Shown here one piece after another: positions 16,803 to 26,141 of a DNA stretch of 64,000 nucleotides (positions are counted from its first letter, which is position 1; each line of letters opens with the position of its first letter). A program made the position numbers and the translations under genes. The notes under the pieces were generated by a model. It saw only the letters and a list, made by a program, of their open reading frames with translations. It had not been told where the DNA came from and did not search any database. The stretch covers positions 744,001-808,000 of the forward strand of contig JACGXE010000001.1 in assembly GCA_014138095.1 (NCBI GenBank), given 5' to 3'. Source of the DNA: Ochrobactrum sp. RH2CCR150. Lineage in GTDB: Bacteria; Pseudomonadota; Alphaproteobacteria; Rhizobiales; Rhizobiaceae.

Positions 16803-19060
16803 TTGTGCGCTTCCTTGACCACGGCGACCGGGGCGGCACGCTGCTGTTGCGCCTGCTGCTTCTGCTTCCCGGCTTTCAGCCGCAATGCATTGCTGACAAC
16901 CACGATGGACGACAGCGACATGGAAAGTGCTGCCACCAGCGGCGTGACATAGCCGAAGATCGCAATCGGCACGGCGATGATATTATAGCCGATGGACAGC
17001 GCGAAATTCTGGCTGATCAGCCGACCTGCCTCCTTCGAGACGGCAAAGGCCAGTGGCACGGCGGCGAGGCTCTCGCGCAGAAACACGAAGTCGGCGGCAT
17101 TGCGCCCGATATCGGCAGCGGTTGCCGGAGCCATGGAAACATGGGCTGCGACGAGGGCGGGCGCATCGTTGAGACCGTCGCCTACCATCAGCACCTTGCG
17201 GCCTTCGCCGGAAAGTTCCTGCACGAGCTGCGACTTATCGGCAGGCAGCACCGCGCCGCGATAATCATCGACACCCAGATAATCCGCGAGTTGTCTGACG
17301 GCGGGCAATCGGTCGCCGGAGATGATGCCAAGCTTTAGTCCATCTTTTTTCAGGGCAGCGATAGCGGCGGCTGCGTCTTCGCGCGGGCTGTCCTCGAAGT
17401 GGAAGGTTTCGACCAGCATGCCGTCGATGGAAAGACAGGTTACCGGTCCGTTTGCGGCGGTAGCATCGGCCATGCCGCCAGCCCATTCGGATTTGCCGAG
17501 GCGATAAAGTTTGCCGTCGATTTCCGCCTCGATACCCGATCCCGGAATTTCCTCAATCCGTGTGAAGGCGCTCATCGGGCCCTGACCGGAAAACTGCGCC
17601 AGCGCCCGCGACAGCGGATGGCGGGAATAGAGTGACAGTTCGGCGGCGATTTCGAGATAGTGCGCATTGACGCTTTCAAGGCCGATCAGGCGCGGCTGGC
17701 CGAGCGTCAGCGTGCCGGTCTTGTCGAAGATCGCGGTGTCGATCTCGGCCATGCGTTCCATGGCGGAGCCGTCCTTGATCATGATTCCGTTCTCGAACAG
17801 ACGGCGCGCCGCAACCACCTGCACAATCGGCACGGCTAGCGCTAGCGCGCAAGGGCAGGTGATGATCAGCGTGCAAATGGCGATATAGATCGAGCGGTAC
17901 CAGTCGCCGCCGGTGTAGACCATCCAGCCTGTGAAGGCGAGGAAGGCAATCGTGTGCACCATCGGCACATAGAGTTCGGAAGCGCGGTCGGCGAGGCGGC
18001 GATAATAGGCGCGGCCACCTTCAGCCACATCCATCAGGCGCACCATTTCGGCAAGGAAGGAATCCTTGGCTTCCGCCGTCGCCCGGATGACGAGCGGCGT
18101 GGAGAGGTTCAGCGTGCCGGCGCGAATATCCGAACCGGGGCCGACCGGCACCGCATCGCTTTCGCCGGATGCGATAGCGCAATCGAGTTCGGAGCGGCCT
18201 TCCTCAATTCTCGCATCCACCGGCACGCGCTCGCCAGCCGCGAGAATGATGCTCATACCGGGGCGGATTTCATTGACCGGCAGATAGTTCCGCTCGCCAT
18301 TGTCGGCGATCACCACCGCGCCACGACTGCCAAGCTGTGCCAGTCCACGCACGGCGGAACGGGCGCGGGCGCGCATCATATAGTCCAGCGTGCGGCCGAT
18401 CAGCAGGAAGAACAAAAGCGTCACCGAGGCATCGAAATAGGCATGATGACCATGGTTCATGGTCTCATAAATGCTCATCGCAAAGGCAAGCGAGATGGCG
18501 AGCGCAATCGGCACATCCATGTTCACACGCCTTGCGCGCAGCGCGTTCCATGCGGAAACATAGAAGATGCGACCTGAGAAGATCAGCGTCGGCAGGGCGA
18601 TCAGGCCGGAAACCCAGTGAAACAGATCGCGGGTTGCCGCATCCGCACCCGACCAGACAGCGACGGAAAGCAACATGACATTGCTGGAGGCGAAAGCCGC
18701 AACGCCAAGGGCGATCAGCAGACGCGTGAAGGCGGGATCTTTCTCTTGCCCCATGTCGAAAATATGCGCTTCATAGCCGAGGCGACGCAGCGGATCGACG
18801 ACATTGGGCGGCGTTTCGCCGTCCTTCCAGCGGATTGCAACGCGCCGCGCAGTCAGGTTGACGCGCACATAGGCAACGCCAGCGATCTGCGCCAGCGCTT
18901 CTTCAATCGTCTTGATGCACAATCCACAGTGAACGCCCGGCACCGACAGGTCGAGCTGGCGCAATCCGTCGCCAAGCGCACGGCTGGCGAGCTGCATTTC
19001 ATCCGGGGAAACGGTCTGGATGACCGTCGCGATCTGTGCATTCTCGACGCAGCAGCTCAT
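16799..19060 (-). CDS. ccoI: Copper-translocating P-type ATPase CcoI/FixI
   Basis: 753 residues. The N-terminal heavy-metal-associated domain has GVHCGLCIKTIEEAL. The membrane domain carries the CPC metal motif in ITCPCALALAVPIV, and the phosphorylation site is FDKTGTLTLG. MVGDGLNDAPALVAAHVS marks the hinge. This P1B ATPase exports copper needed for CcoN maturation. MSCCVENAQIATV at 19060 is the likely start; a longer in-frame reading has no ribosome site. It overlaps ccoH and ccoS by 4 nt each, so the three are translationally coupled. Confidence 0.95.
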   Translation of the reverse strand: MSCCVENAQIATVIQTVSPDEMQLASRALGDGLRQLDLSVPGVHCGLCIKTIEEALAQIAGVAYVRVNLTARRVAIRWKDGETPPNVVDPLRRLGYEAHIFDMGQEKDPAFTRLLIALGVAAFASSNVMLLSVAVWSGADAATRDLFHWVSGLIALPTLIFSGRIFYVSAWNALRARRVNMDVPIALAISLAFAMSIYETMNHGHHAYFDASVTLLFFLLIGRTLDYMMRARARSAVRGLAQLGSRGAVVIADNGERNYLPVNEIRPGMSIILAAGERVPVDARIEEGRSELDCAIASGESDAVPVGPGSDIRAGTLNLSTPLVIRATAEAKDSFLAEMVRLMDVAEGGRAYYRRLADRASELYVPMVHTIAFLAFTGWMVYTGGDWYRSIYIAICTLIITCPCALALAVPIVQVVAARRLFENGIMIKDGSAMERMAEIDTAIFDKTGTLTLGQPRLIGLESVNAHYLEIAAELSLYSRHPLSRALAQFSGQGPMSAFTRIEEIPGSGIEAEIDGKLYRLGKSEWAGGMADATAANGPVTCLSIDGMLVETFHFEDSPREDAAAAIAALKKDGLKLGIISGDRLPAVRQLADYLGVDDYRGAVLPADKSQLVQELSGEGRKVLMVGDGLNDAPALVAAHVSMAPATAADIGRNAADFVFLRESLAAVPLAFAVSKEAGRLISQNFALSIGYNIIAVPIAIFGYVTPLVAALSMSLSSIVVVSNALRLKAGKQKQQAQQQRAAPVAVVKEAHK

Positions 19061-19569
19061 AACAGCTTCCCGTTCTTGATCAGAACGCGGACGATATGGC
19101 GATAGGGATCTTCCAGACCCGCATCGGCGTTGATTTCCATGACCCATGCGCCATCGGCGAGGTCGATGCTGGCGCCAAGCACGCCGGCTTCCCGGGTGGC
19201 AAGTGCTGCCCTGGTATCGTTCACATCGCCAACGGGACGCTTGAACTCCACTGTTCCGCCCGTCACGGTAACTGGCTTGCCATCGCGGTCGGTGAGCCGC
19301 CAGGTAAAGACACCCCCGGCATAGGCGGGCGTCGACTGCCAGTTGAGGGCTGCCTGTTCCTTGCCGGTCTGGGCCTTTTCGTTGAATTCCTGGCTCGCAA
19401 CATAGGAATTGGCGACGACCAGCCCGCTCCAGCTGTGAATGGCGAAATAGGCCATCGTCACATTGACGGCGATGATCACCCCGAAGAACGTCACCATGAT
19501 GCCCAGCATATGCCAGCCGGTGAATGTGCCTGCCGAATTCGCGGATGCAGTCTTGGTTTCTGCCGACAT
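19057..19569 (-). CDS. ccoH: cbb3 oxidase assembly protein CcoH/FixH
   Basis: 170 residues. One N-terminal membrane helix (GWHMLGIMVTFFGVIIAVNV, about residues 20-45) is followed by a periplasmic domain with NSYVASQEFNEK, typical of FixH. CcoH stabilises the early oxidase subcomplex. The start codon shares one base with the ccoG stop (TAATG), and the 3' end overlaps ccoI by 4 nt. The family is recognised mainly from its length, topology and position. Confidence 0.92.
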   Translation of the reverse strand: MSAETKTASANSAGTFTGWHMLGIMVTFFGVIIAVNVTMAYFAIHSWSGLVVANSYVASQEFNEKAQTGKEQAALNWQSTPAYAGGVFTWRLTDRDGKPVTVTGGTVEFKRPVGDVNDTRAALATREAGVLGASIDLADGAWVMEINADAGLEDPYRHIVRVLIKNGKLL

Positions 19570-21119
19570 TATCGTCCCTCCGGAGCCATGAAGGTTGCCT
19601 TGTAGCGGGCGTGTTCAGCGCCGTCCGCGTCGCGCACTTCGATTTCGTAATCCTTGCGGTGGTCCGAGATGGCGCTATGCGGCAAGGTCACAAAAACACG
19701 CAATGTCTTCAGCCGGTCGGGTTCGACGGGCACGGCATAATTGCCGTCTGTGTCTGCCGTTTCGTCCTGCACGGTCAGGGTCGCGCCGGGCAATCCTTCG
19801 ATGGACAAGCGGAAGGTGCGCGGCGTCGGGATCATGTTGAGAAGCTTGACCGTATAACCGTTGCGGATCGAGCCATCCGACAGAAGCACATATTGCGGGT
19901 TGCGGTCGTGCAGAACATTGATGCCAATGCGCTGGCGCATCGACAGCGAAATGACCAGCGTAAGGCCGATCAGCACCCAGACGATGAAGTAGAACAGGCT
20001 GCGCGGACGCAGCACCTTGCCCCATGACAGGTTCTGCACCTTGTCGGAAAGCACATTGGGCGCATCGTAAACCCGGGCAGGGGTGATGGGCATCGTCCCG
20101 TTGTTGGTGGCAAGCGCCATATTGGCGTCGTAGTCGGCCAGCGTCGCATAGGAGATGAGACCGCGCGCCTTGCCGATCTTGTCCATCACCGAATTGCAGG
20201 CATCGATGCACAGCGCACAGGTGATGCATTCCAGCTGCTGGCCGTCGCGAATGTCGATACCCATCGGGCAGGCGGCCACACAGGCATTGCAATCCACGCA
20301 ATCGCCGACGGATTCGCCGGTGGCGATAGCCTTCTTGGCATGGCGCGAACGCGGTTCGCCGCGCCAGTCATTATAGGTCACGGTCAGCGAATTCTCGTCG
20401 AGCATCGCGGCCTGAATGCGCGGCCACGGGCACATATAGGTGCAGACCTGCTCGCGCATCAGCCCGCCCAGCGTATAGGTGGTGGCGGTGAGAATGGCGA
20501 CGGTGAAATAGGCGACGGGCGCTGCCTGTCCGGTTAGGAAATCGAGCAGCAGGCTTGGCGCATCGGCGAAGTAGAAAATCCACGCGCCGCCGGTCAGAAT
20601 GCCGATCAGGAGCCAGACCGAATGTTTCGTCACGCGCCTCCAGATCTTGTCGAAGGTCCATGGACCCTTGTCGAGTTTCATGCGGGCGTTGCGGTCGCCT
20701 TCGATGGCGCGTTCCACCACGAGATAGAGATCGACCCAGACCGTCTGCGGGCAGGTATAGCCGCACCATGCGCGGCCCGCGACGGAGGTGACCAGAAACA
20801 GGCCAAGGCCCGCCATGATGAGCAGGCCCGCGACGTAATAGAATTCCTGCGGCCAGATTTCGATGAAGAAGAAATAGAAGCGGCGGTTGGCGAGGTCGAT
20901 CAGCACGGCCTGATCCGGCGCATAAGGCCCACGATCCCAGCGCAGCCACGGCGTCAGATAGTAGATGCCCAGCGTAATGAGCATGACGAGCCATTTGAAG
21001 CGCCGGAATTCACCCTGAACGCGCTTCGGAAAAATCTTGACCCGCGCCGCATAAAGCGACTGCCGTGTCTTGGGGGAATTCACTGCCTGAACGTCGATAC
21101 GTTCGACTTGCTCTGACAT
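19569..21119 (-). CDS. ccoG: cbb3 oxidase accessory iron-sulfur protein CcoG/FixG
   Basis: 516 residues with about five membrane helices in the first 370. An ArGYTCPQT-like segment appears as WCGYTCPQTVWVDL. Two ferredoxin-type [4Fe-4S] motifs follow, CVDCNACVAACP and CITCALCIDACN. The C-terminal periplasmic domain is the IG-like FixG domain. RdxA/CcoG proteins reduce Cu(II) to Cu(I) for oxidase assembly. It heads ccoGHIS and is separated from ccoP by a 133-nt repeat-bearing gap. Confidence 0.95.
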   Translation of the reverse strand: MSEQVERIDVQAVNSPKTRQSLYAARVKIFPKRVQGEFRRFKWLVMLITLGIYYLTPWLRWDRGPYAPDQAVLIDLANRRFYFFFIEIWPQEFYYVAGLLIMAGLGLFLVTSVAGRAWCGYTCPQTVWVDLYLVVERAIEGDRNARMKLDKGPWTFDKIWRRVTKHSVWLLIGILTGGAWIFYFADAPSLLLDFLTGQAAPVAYFTVAILTATTYTLGGLMREQVCTYMCPWPRIQAAMLDENSLTVTYNDWRGEPRSRHAKKAIATGESVGDCVDCNACVAACPMGIDIRDGQQLECITCALCIDACNSVMDKIGKARGLISYATLADYDANMALATNNGTMPITPARVYDAPNVLSDKVQNLSWGKVLRPRSLFYFIVWVLIGLTLVISLSMRQRIGINVLHDRNPQYVLLSDGSIRNGYTVKLLNMIPTPRTFRLSIEGLPGATLTVQDETADTDGNYAVPVEPDRLKTLRVFVTLPHSAISDHRKDYEIEVRDADGAEHARYKATFMAPEGR

Positions 21120-21143
21120 TTTATGCTCCTAGGGAGGAGAAGG

Positions 21144-21247
21144 GAGTAGGGGAATAGGGGAGTAAGGGAGTATGAAAAAAGGGGGGCGACGTTGCGGGCC
21201 TTCACAACCAAAACATACTCCCCTATTCCCCTACTGCCTTACTCCCC
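21144..21247. repeat. Octamer-flanked intergenic repeat between ccoP and ccoG
   Basis: The left arm (21144-21174) has GAGTAGGGGAATAGGGG followed by AGTAAGGGAGTATG. The right arm (21214-21247) is CATACTCCCCTATTCCCC then TACTGCCTTACTCCCC, nearly its inverted complement. Read on the minus strand, the right arm runs into AGTATGTTTTGGTTG and then AAGGCCCG. The same core and flanks occur on the plus strand at 35890-35960. The unit octamers (GGGGAATA, AGGGCAGT-like) resemble Brucella VNTR repeats. Confidence 0.75.
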
Positions 21248-21252
21248 GCTCT

Positions 21253-22116
21253 TCATTCTCCCCCGCCCAGCGAATGGACGAATATCGCCAACTGCTTGAC
21301 GGTTGTGTCGCCGAGGCGCGGTTCCCACGCAGGCATCACGCCGTGCTTGGGATGCGACACCTGACGGATGATTGCGTCTTCGCCCGAACCGTAGAACCAG
21401 ATCGCATCGGTCAGGTTCGGTGCGCCGAATTCGCGGCTGCCCTTGGCGTCTGCGCCATGGCAGACCGCGCAGTTTTCCGAGAAGACCTTCTGGCCTGCGG
21501 GAACCATCGACGGGTCATGTGGTGTGCCGGTCAGGCTGACCACATAGGCCGCCACATCGCGGATTTGCTGCGGTTCCAGAATATCGGCATAGGCGGGCAT
21601 TTCGGACGTGCGGGTATCCGCGTCGTCCTTGGAACGAACGCCGTGACGGATGGTCGTCAGGATTTCGTCGATGGAACCGCCCCACAGCCAGTCATCGTCG
21701 TTGAGGTTCGGATAGCCGGGTGCGCCTTGCGCGCCGGAGCCGTGGCACTGCACGCAATTGACGCGGAAGGCGGCAGCGCCGCCCGCAATGGCGAACTGGC
21801 GCAGGTTTTCATCGGCTAGAATCTCATGCACATCCCTGGCCTTGATCTGGTCGAGAATGCCCTGCTTTTCCGCCGCCACCTGGCGCATGTCTTCCTGCAA
21901 CGCGCCGCGGCTCGACCATTGGGTCAGCCCCGCAGTCGAGCTGGAAATCAGCGGCCATGCCGGATAGGCGATGGTGTAGCCGATGGCAAACAGGATGGTG
22001 GCGTAGAAGGTCCACAGCCACCAGCGCGGCATTGGATTATCGAGTTCGCGGATGCCGTCCCATTCATGGCCGGTGGTCGAAACACCGCTGACGTCGTCGA
22101 TATGCTTATCAGTCAT
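21253..22116 (-). CDS. ccoP: cbb3 oxidase dihaem cytochrome c subunit CcoP
   Basis: 287 residues. An N-terminal membrane anchor (PRWWLWTFYATILFAIGYTI, about 30-50) is followed by two cytochrome c domains with CVQCH and CAVCH haem sites. CcoP takes electrons from the bc1 complex or soluble cytochromes and passes them to CcoO and CcoN. The ATG at 22116 is preferred to one at 22125, since AAGG touches the latter but is well spaced from the former. The start overlaps the ccoQ stop region by 8 nt. Confidence 0.95.
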   Translation of the reverse strand: MTDKHIDDVSGVSTTGHEWDGIRELDNPMPRWWLWTFYATILFAIGYTIAYPAWPLISSSTAGLTQWSSRGALQEDMRQVAAEKQGILDQIKARDVHEILADENLRQFAIAGGAAAFRVNCVQCHGSGAQGAPGYPNLNDDDWLWGGSIDEILTTIRHGVRSKDDADTRTSEMPAYADILEPQQIRDVAAYVVSLTGTPHDPSMVPAGQKVFSENCAVCHGADAKGSREFGAPNLTDAIWFYGSGEDAIIRQVSHPKHGVMPAWEPRLGDTTVKQLAIFVHSLGGGE

Positions 22117-22267
22117 TTGCGTCATCCTTGAACGGAATGGCTTTCACCTCGTCGGCGATCTTCTTGCTGCCGGGACGGAAGACATAGAAGACGGTGATAA
22201 CGAAGAAGACCGTCATGCCGAGCAGGCCCCAGCTGTCGGCGAAGTGGCGCATGGCGTTGTAATCCAT
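22109..22267 (-). CDS. ccoQ: cbb3 oxidase small subunit CcoQ
   Basis: 52 residues, translated by eye. It begins MDYNAMRHFADSWGLLGMTV, then one hydrophobic helix (FFVITVFYVF) and the RPGSKK segment usual after the helix, ending PFKDDAND. CcoQ helps stabilise the assembled oxidase. GGAGC lies before the ATG, and the 3' end overlaps ccoP by 8 nt. Gene order N-O-Q-P is the standard one. Confidence 0.92.
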   Translation of the reverse strand: MDYNAMRHFADSWGLLGMTVFFVITVFYVFRPGSKKIADEVKAIPFKDDAND

Positions 22268-22276
22268 GGGAAGCTC

Positions 22277-23008
22277 CTATCGCGCTTTGGGGGATTGATC
22301 GTAGGTCGAGAAGTCAACGAGCGTGCCGAGCATCTGAAGATAGGCGACAAGCGCATCCATCTCCGTTACCGCAGCCGGATTGCCGTCGAAATCGCCGAGC
22401 TTGGCCTTGGGGTAGCGCCCCTCGACGCCGGATGTGTCGGCCTCGGGATCGGCCTGCGCCTTCAGATCGGCCAGCGCGTTGTCGATCATGTCCTGCGTAT
22501 AGGGCACGCCCACCGCGACATTGGCCTTGAGATCGGCAGCAATGTTGTTGGCGCCAAGCGGCGTATCCTTCAGGAAGCCGTAGCTCGGCATGACCGATTC
22601 CGGCACCACATCGCGCGGGCGGATCAGGTGCTGGACATGCCATTCGTTGGAATAACGGCCCCCGACGCGGGCGAGGTCCGGCCCCGTGCGCTTGGAGCCC
22701 CACTGGAACGAATGGTCATACATGGATTCCGCCGCAAGGCTGTAATGTCCGTAGCGTTCCACCTCGTCACGGAAGGGGCGGATCATCTGGCTGTGGCACA
22801 GATAGCAGCCCTCGCGCACATAGATATTGCGCCCCGCAAGCTCGAGCGGTGAATAGGGACGCATCCCTTCTACCTTCTCGATGGTGTTTTCGAGATAGAA
22901 CAGCGGCGCGATTTCCACGATGCCGCCAATGAGCACCACGGTCAGCGATCCAACCAGCAGCAGCGTTGCGTTCTTTTCGATTACGGCGTGTTTTTTCAGA
23001 AAGGACAT
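22277..23008 (-). CDS. ccoO: cbb3 oxidase monohaem cytochrome c subunit CcoO
   Basis: 243 residues. One N-terminal helix ([20 protein letters not shown]) is followed by a cytochrome c domain with [15 protein letters not shown], the classic CcoO haem site. GARSNE-like segments such as [20 protein letters not shown] also fit. The start at 23008 ([17 protein letters not shown]) follows ccoN by 13 nt; longer in-frame readings would run into ccoN. It relays electrons between CcoP and CcoN. Confidence 0.95.
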   Translation of the reverse strand: MSFLKKHAVIEKNATLLLVGSLTVVLIGGIVEIAPLFYLENTIEKVEGMRPYSPLELAGRNIYVREGCYLCHSQMIRPFRDEVERYGHYSLAAESMYDHSFQWGSKRTGPDLARVGGRYSNEWHVQHLIRPRDVVPESVMPSYGFLKDTPLGANNIAADLKANVAVGVPYTQDMIDNALADLKAQADPEADTSGVEGRYPKAKLGDFDGNPAAVTEMDALVAYLQMLGTLVDFSTYDQSPKAR

Positions 23009-23021
23009 GTGTGTTCGATCC

Positions 23022-24650
23022 TTATTCCGCAGGCTGCATCGCTGATGCCGGCTTGACCGGGGTTGCGCCGGCAATCGGCGCCTCATCGCGCAGGTTTCCG
23101 CGAATGGTCTGATAGACGTTCCAGGCCATGACGAGACCGCCCGTGAGGTAGAGCAGGCCGCCAGTCACGCGGATGACGTAGTAAGGGAACATCGCGGCGA
23201 CCGTTTCTGCGAAGGAATAGACGAGGAAACCCTGATCGTCGTATTCGCGCCACATCAGGCCCTGCTGGATACCCGCAACCCACATGGCGGCGGCGTAGAG
23301 CACGATGCCGAGAATGGCGAGCCAGAAGTGCCAGTTGACCATGCGCACCGAGTAGAGGCGTTCGCGGTTCCACAGTTTCGGAGCCAGATAATAGATAGCG
23401 CCGAAGGTGATCATGCCGTTCCAGCCAAGCGCGCCGGAATGAACGTGACCGATGGTCCAGTCGGTATAGTGCGACAGCGAGTTGACCGCCTTGATCGACA
23501 TCAGCGGGCCTTCGAAGGTCGCCATACCGTAGAAGGCGATAGCAGCCACCATCATGCGGATGATCGGATCGGTGCGGATCTTGTCCCATGCGCCCGAAAG
23601 CGTCATCAGGCCGTTGATCATACCGCCCCAGGACGGCATCCACAGCATGATCGAGAACACCATGCCCAGCGTCTGCGCCCAATCGGGCAAGGCGGTATAG
23701 TGCAGGTGGTGCGGACCGGCCCAGATATAGAGGAAGATCAGCGACCAGAAGTGGATGATCGACAGGCGGTAGGAATAGACCGGACGGTTCGCCTGCTTCG
23801 GCACGAAATAATACATCATGCCGAGGAACGAGGTGGTGAGGAAGAAGCCGACGGCATTGTGGCCGTACCACCATTGCGTCAGTGCATCCTGAACACCCGA
23901 AAAGGCGGAATAGCTCTTGGTGCCAAGGAAGGAGACCGGCACGGCAAGGTTATTCACGATATGCAGCATGGCGATGGTGATGATGAAGCCGAGGAAGAAC
24001 CAGTTGGCCACATAGATATGCGGCTCCTTGCGCTTCAGCACGGTGCCGAGGAACACCACCAGATAGGCGACCCAGACGATGGTCAGCCAGATGTCGACAT
24101 ACCATTCCGGTTCGGCATATTCGCGGCTCTGCGTGATGCCGAGCAGATAGCCGGTGGCGGCCATGACGATGAAAAGCTGGTAGCCCCAGAACACGAACCA
24201 GGCCAGATCGCCGCCGAACAGGCGGGCGCGACAGGTGCGCTGCACCACATAGAAGGACGTGGTGATGAGCGCGGTGCCGCAGAAGGCGAAAATGACGGCG
24301 GAAGTGTGCAGCGGGCGCACGCGGCCGAAGTTCAGCCATGGTTCCAGATTGAGATCCGGAAAAGCGAGCTGCGCGGCGATAACAACGCCGACGAGGAAGC
24401 CGACAACGCCCCAGAACACTGTGGCAATCAGGCCGTAGCGGATCGGACCATCCATATAGACGGACTGATCCGTCTTTTTCGGCGTCAGACCGTAATCGGC
24501 GTTGCGCAACAGAAGAATGGTGAAAATGGCGAGCACGACGAACAGAATCCACATATGGGTTCTGAACAGCTCGTCATGGGAAAATCCGGCCAGGAGAACG
24601 GCAAAAAGCGCTCCCAGACCGGATAGGACTGTTCCAGCGGCGTAGTTCAT
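23022..24650 (-). CDS. ccoN: cbb3 cytochrome c oxidase catalytic subunit CcoN
   Basis: 542 residues, the haem-copper oxidase core with about twelve membrane helices. Haem and copper ligands appear in [56 protein letters not shown] and [19 protein letters not shown]. It reduces oxygen to water with high affinity, giving respiration at low oxygen. It is the first gene of ccoNOQP, and a perfect FNR/FixK box lies 90 nt upstream of the start. Confidence 0.97.
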   Translation of the reverse strand: MNYAAGTVLSGLGALFAVLLAGFSHDELFRTHMWILFVVLAIFTILLLRNADYGLTPKKTDQSVYMDGPIRYGLIATVFWGVVGFLVGVVIAAQLAFPDLNLEPWLNFGRVRPLHTSAVIFAFCGTALITTSFYVVQRTCRARLFGGDLAWFVFWGYQLFIVMAATGYLLGITQSREYAEPEWYVDIWLTIVWVAYLVVFLGTVLKRKEPHIYVANWFFLGFIITIAMLHIVNNLAVPVSFLGTKSYSAFSGVQDALTQWWYGHNAVGFFLTTSFLGMMYYFVPKQANRPVYSYRLSIIHFWSLIFLYIWAGPHHLHYTALPDWAQTLGMVFSIMLWMPSWGGMINGLMTLSGAWDKIRTDPIIRMMVAAIAFYGMATFEGPLMSIKAVNSLSHYTDWTIGHVHSGALGWNGMITFGAIYYLAPKLWNRERLYSVRMVNWHFWLAILGIVLYAAAMWVAGIQQGLMWREYDDQGFLVYSFAETVAAMFPYYVIRVTGGLLYLTGGLVMAWNVYQTIRGNLRDEAPIAGATPVKPASAMQPAE

Positions 24651-24739
24651 GAAATCCCCTCGCAGCGCGTAACGAAGACCGCCCGTCAGGGGCAGTTGTA
24701 GCGACAGGATTTCTATCGGCGCTCAGTGGCGTGCTGTCA

Positions 24740-24753
24740 TTGATCCTAATCAA
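24740..24753. promoter_or_regulatory. FNR/FixK anaerobox upstream of ccoN
   Basis: TTGATCCTAATCAA is a perfect TTGAT-N4-ATCAA inverted repeat centred about 97 nt upstream of the ccoN start. FNR/FixK-type regulators bind this sequence and switch on cbb3 oxidase genes when oxygen is low. A promoter about 40 nt downstream of the centre would fit normal class II activation. Confidence 0.88.
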
Positions 24754-24788
24754 CGACGATTTTCTAGGGAGGAAACCGGTCTCAGACG

Positions 24789-26141
24789 TCAGGCGACTGG
24801 CACAGTCAGCGTGGCGCGAAGACCGCCATCGGGACGGTTCACCAGATCGAATGTGCCTTCCATCCGCGTGACAGCCATTTGCACAATGGCAAGGCCGAGG
24901 CCGCTGCCATTGTCCTGCCGGTGCTTGCCGCGGAAAAAGCGCTCGGTGACATGCGGCATTTCGATATCGGGGATGCCGGGGCCGCTGTCTTCGACTGTGA
25001 GGGTGAGGCGGCTGTCCGCGACGGTAAAGCCGCAGCACACAAAACCATCCGGTGGGGAATGCAGCACTGCGTTTTCGATCAGGTTGCGCGCCGCCAGCGT
25101 GAAGAGATGCGGGAAGGGCATCTGCACGAGCGGCATGCCCTCCAGCAATTCGATGGCGACACCGCGTTGTGCGCCGAGCATGCGCATATCGGTGGCGATA
25201 GTGTGCAGCAGCTTGCAGGCCGGTTCCGGCGTCGGGGTTTCGGTTTCGTCGGACGTTTCAAGCGCTGCAAGATCGAGCAGCTGACCGACCAGCCTGCTGG
25301 TGCGGTCCACACCGGCTGCAATCTGGCGCACCGCATTGGCGCGCACGGCTTCGTCCTTTGCGCTCTCCGCGATCTGTGCCTGCGTCTTCAGACCGGCGAG
25401 CGGCGTCTTCAGCTCATGGGCGGCGAAAATCGCGAAGTTGCGCTCGCGCTCGCGTGCTTCCTCGACACGGTGGAACAGCCCATTCAACGCGGTGACTGCA
25501 GGCGCAATTTCCGTGGGCAGGTTGTCTTCCGGCAACGGGCGCAAATCCTGCGCCTGTCGCTTCGACAGAACGGAGGCAAGGCTGCTCAACGGGTTGAGCC
25601 CGCGCCGCACGCAAAGCCAGATCATGCCAGCAAGCAACGGCAGCACCAGAAGGGCAGGCACGACCAGCCCCGTCACCACATTGCGGACCAGCCTTTCGCG
25701 AACATAGAGACTGTCGCCGACCATGACGCGCAGACCAAGTTGCGTGTTTTCAACCGCAAATACGCGCCAGCGCTCGCCAGCGACAACCGTGTTGGAAAAG
25801 CCGTTTGCCACGCTGGTCAGCCGCGTTACTGGCGCGCTTTCCGAACGCCCGACCAGCTTGCCGTCCAGCGCCCAGATCTGGCAGAAAAGCTGCCGGTCAT
25901 AGTCGGAAAATTCCGGCATGGGCTTGAGCGAGAGCTGGCCGCCATCGCCATCAGGGCCGACTTCAACGCGATGATCGCTCAAAAGCGAATTGACCATGCG
26001 CGCGGCTTCCATCAGGCGCGCATCCAGAACCTTTTCCAGCTGGGCCTGGGTGGTATAGTGAATCCAGACCACGGCAACCAGCCAGACAATGCAGGTTACA
26101 CCAATCAGAATGCCGGTCAGACGGCCACGGATCGAACTCAT
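24789..26141 (-). CDS. Sensor histidine kinase, QseC/PmrB-like
   Basis: 450 residues. Membrane helices lie at about 8-28 and 156-178 with a periplasmic sensor of roughly 125 residues between them, then a HAMP-like linker. The phosphoacceptor H242 sits in FAAHELKTPLAGLK, and the ATPase domain has RNLIENAVLHSP, VEDSGPGIPDIE and GSGLGLAIVQ. It overlaps the response regulator gene by 4 nt, so the two are a pair. The signal is unknown. The subgroup (QseBC/PmrAB/TctDE) is judged from general layout only. Confidence 0.9.
   Translation of the reverse strand: MSSIRGRLTGILIGVTCIVWLVAVVWIHYTTQAQLEKVLDARLMEAARMVNSLLSDHRVEVGPDGDGGQLSLKPMPEFSDYDRQLFCQIWALDGKLVGRSESAPVTRLTSVANGFSNTVVAGERWRVFAVENTQLGLRVMVGDSLYVRERLVRNVVTGLVVPALLVLPLLAGMIWLCVRRGLNPLSSLASVLSKRQAQDLRPLPEDNLPTEIAPAVTALNGLFHRVEEARERERNFAIFAAHELKTPLAGLKTQAQIAESAKDEAVRANAVRQIAAGVDRTSRLVGQLLDLAALETSDETETPTPEPACKLLHTIATDMRMLGAQRGVAIELLEGMPLVQMPFPHLFTLAARNLIENAVLHSPPDGFVCCGFTVADSRLTLTVEDSGPGIPDIEMPHVTERFFRGKHRQDNGSGLGLAIVQMAVTRMEGTFDLVNRPDGGLRATLTVPVA

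Noticed and set aside
23328..24626. A 432-codon open frame on the plus strand opposite ccoN
   Set aside because: It is composed of charged low-complexity sequence and lies antisense to a clear oxidase subunit.
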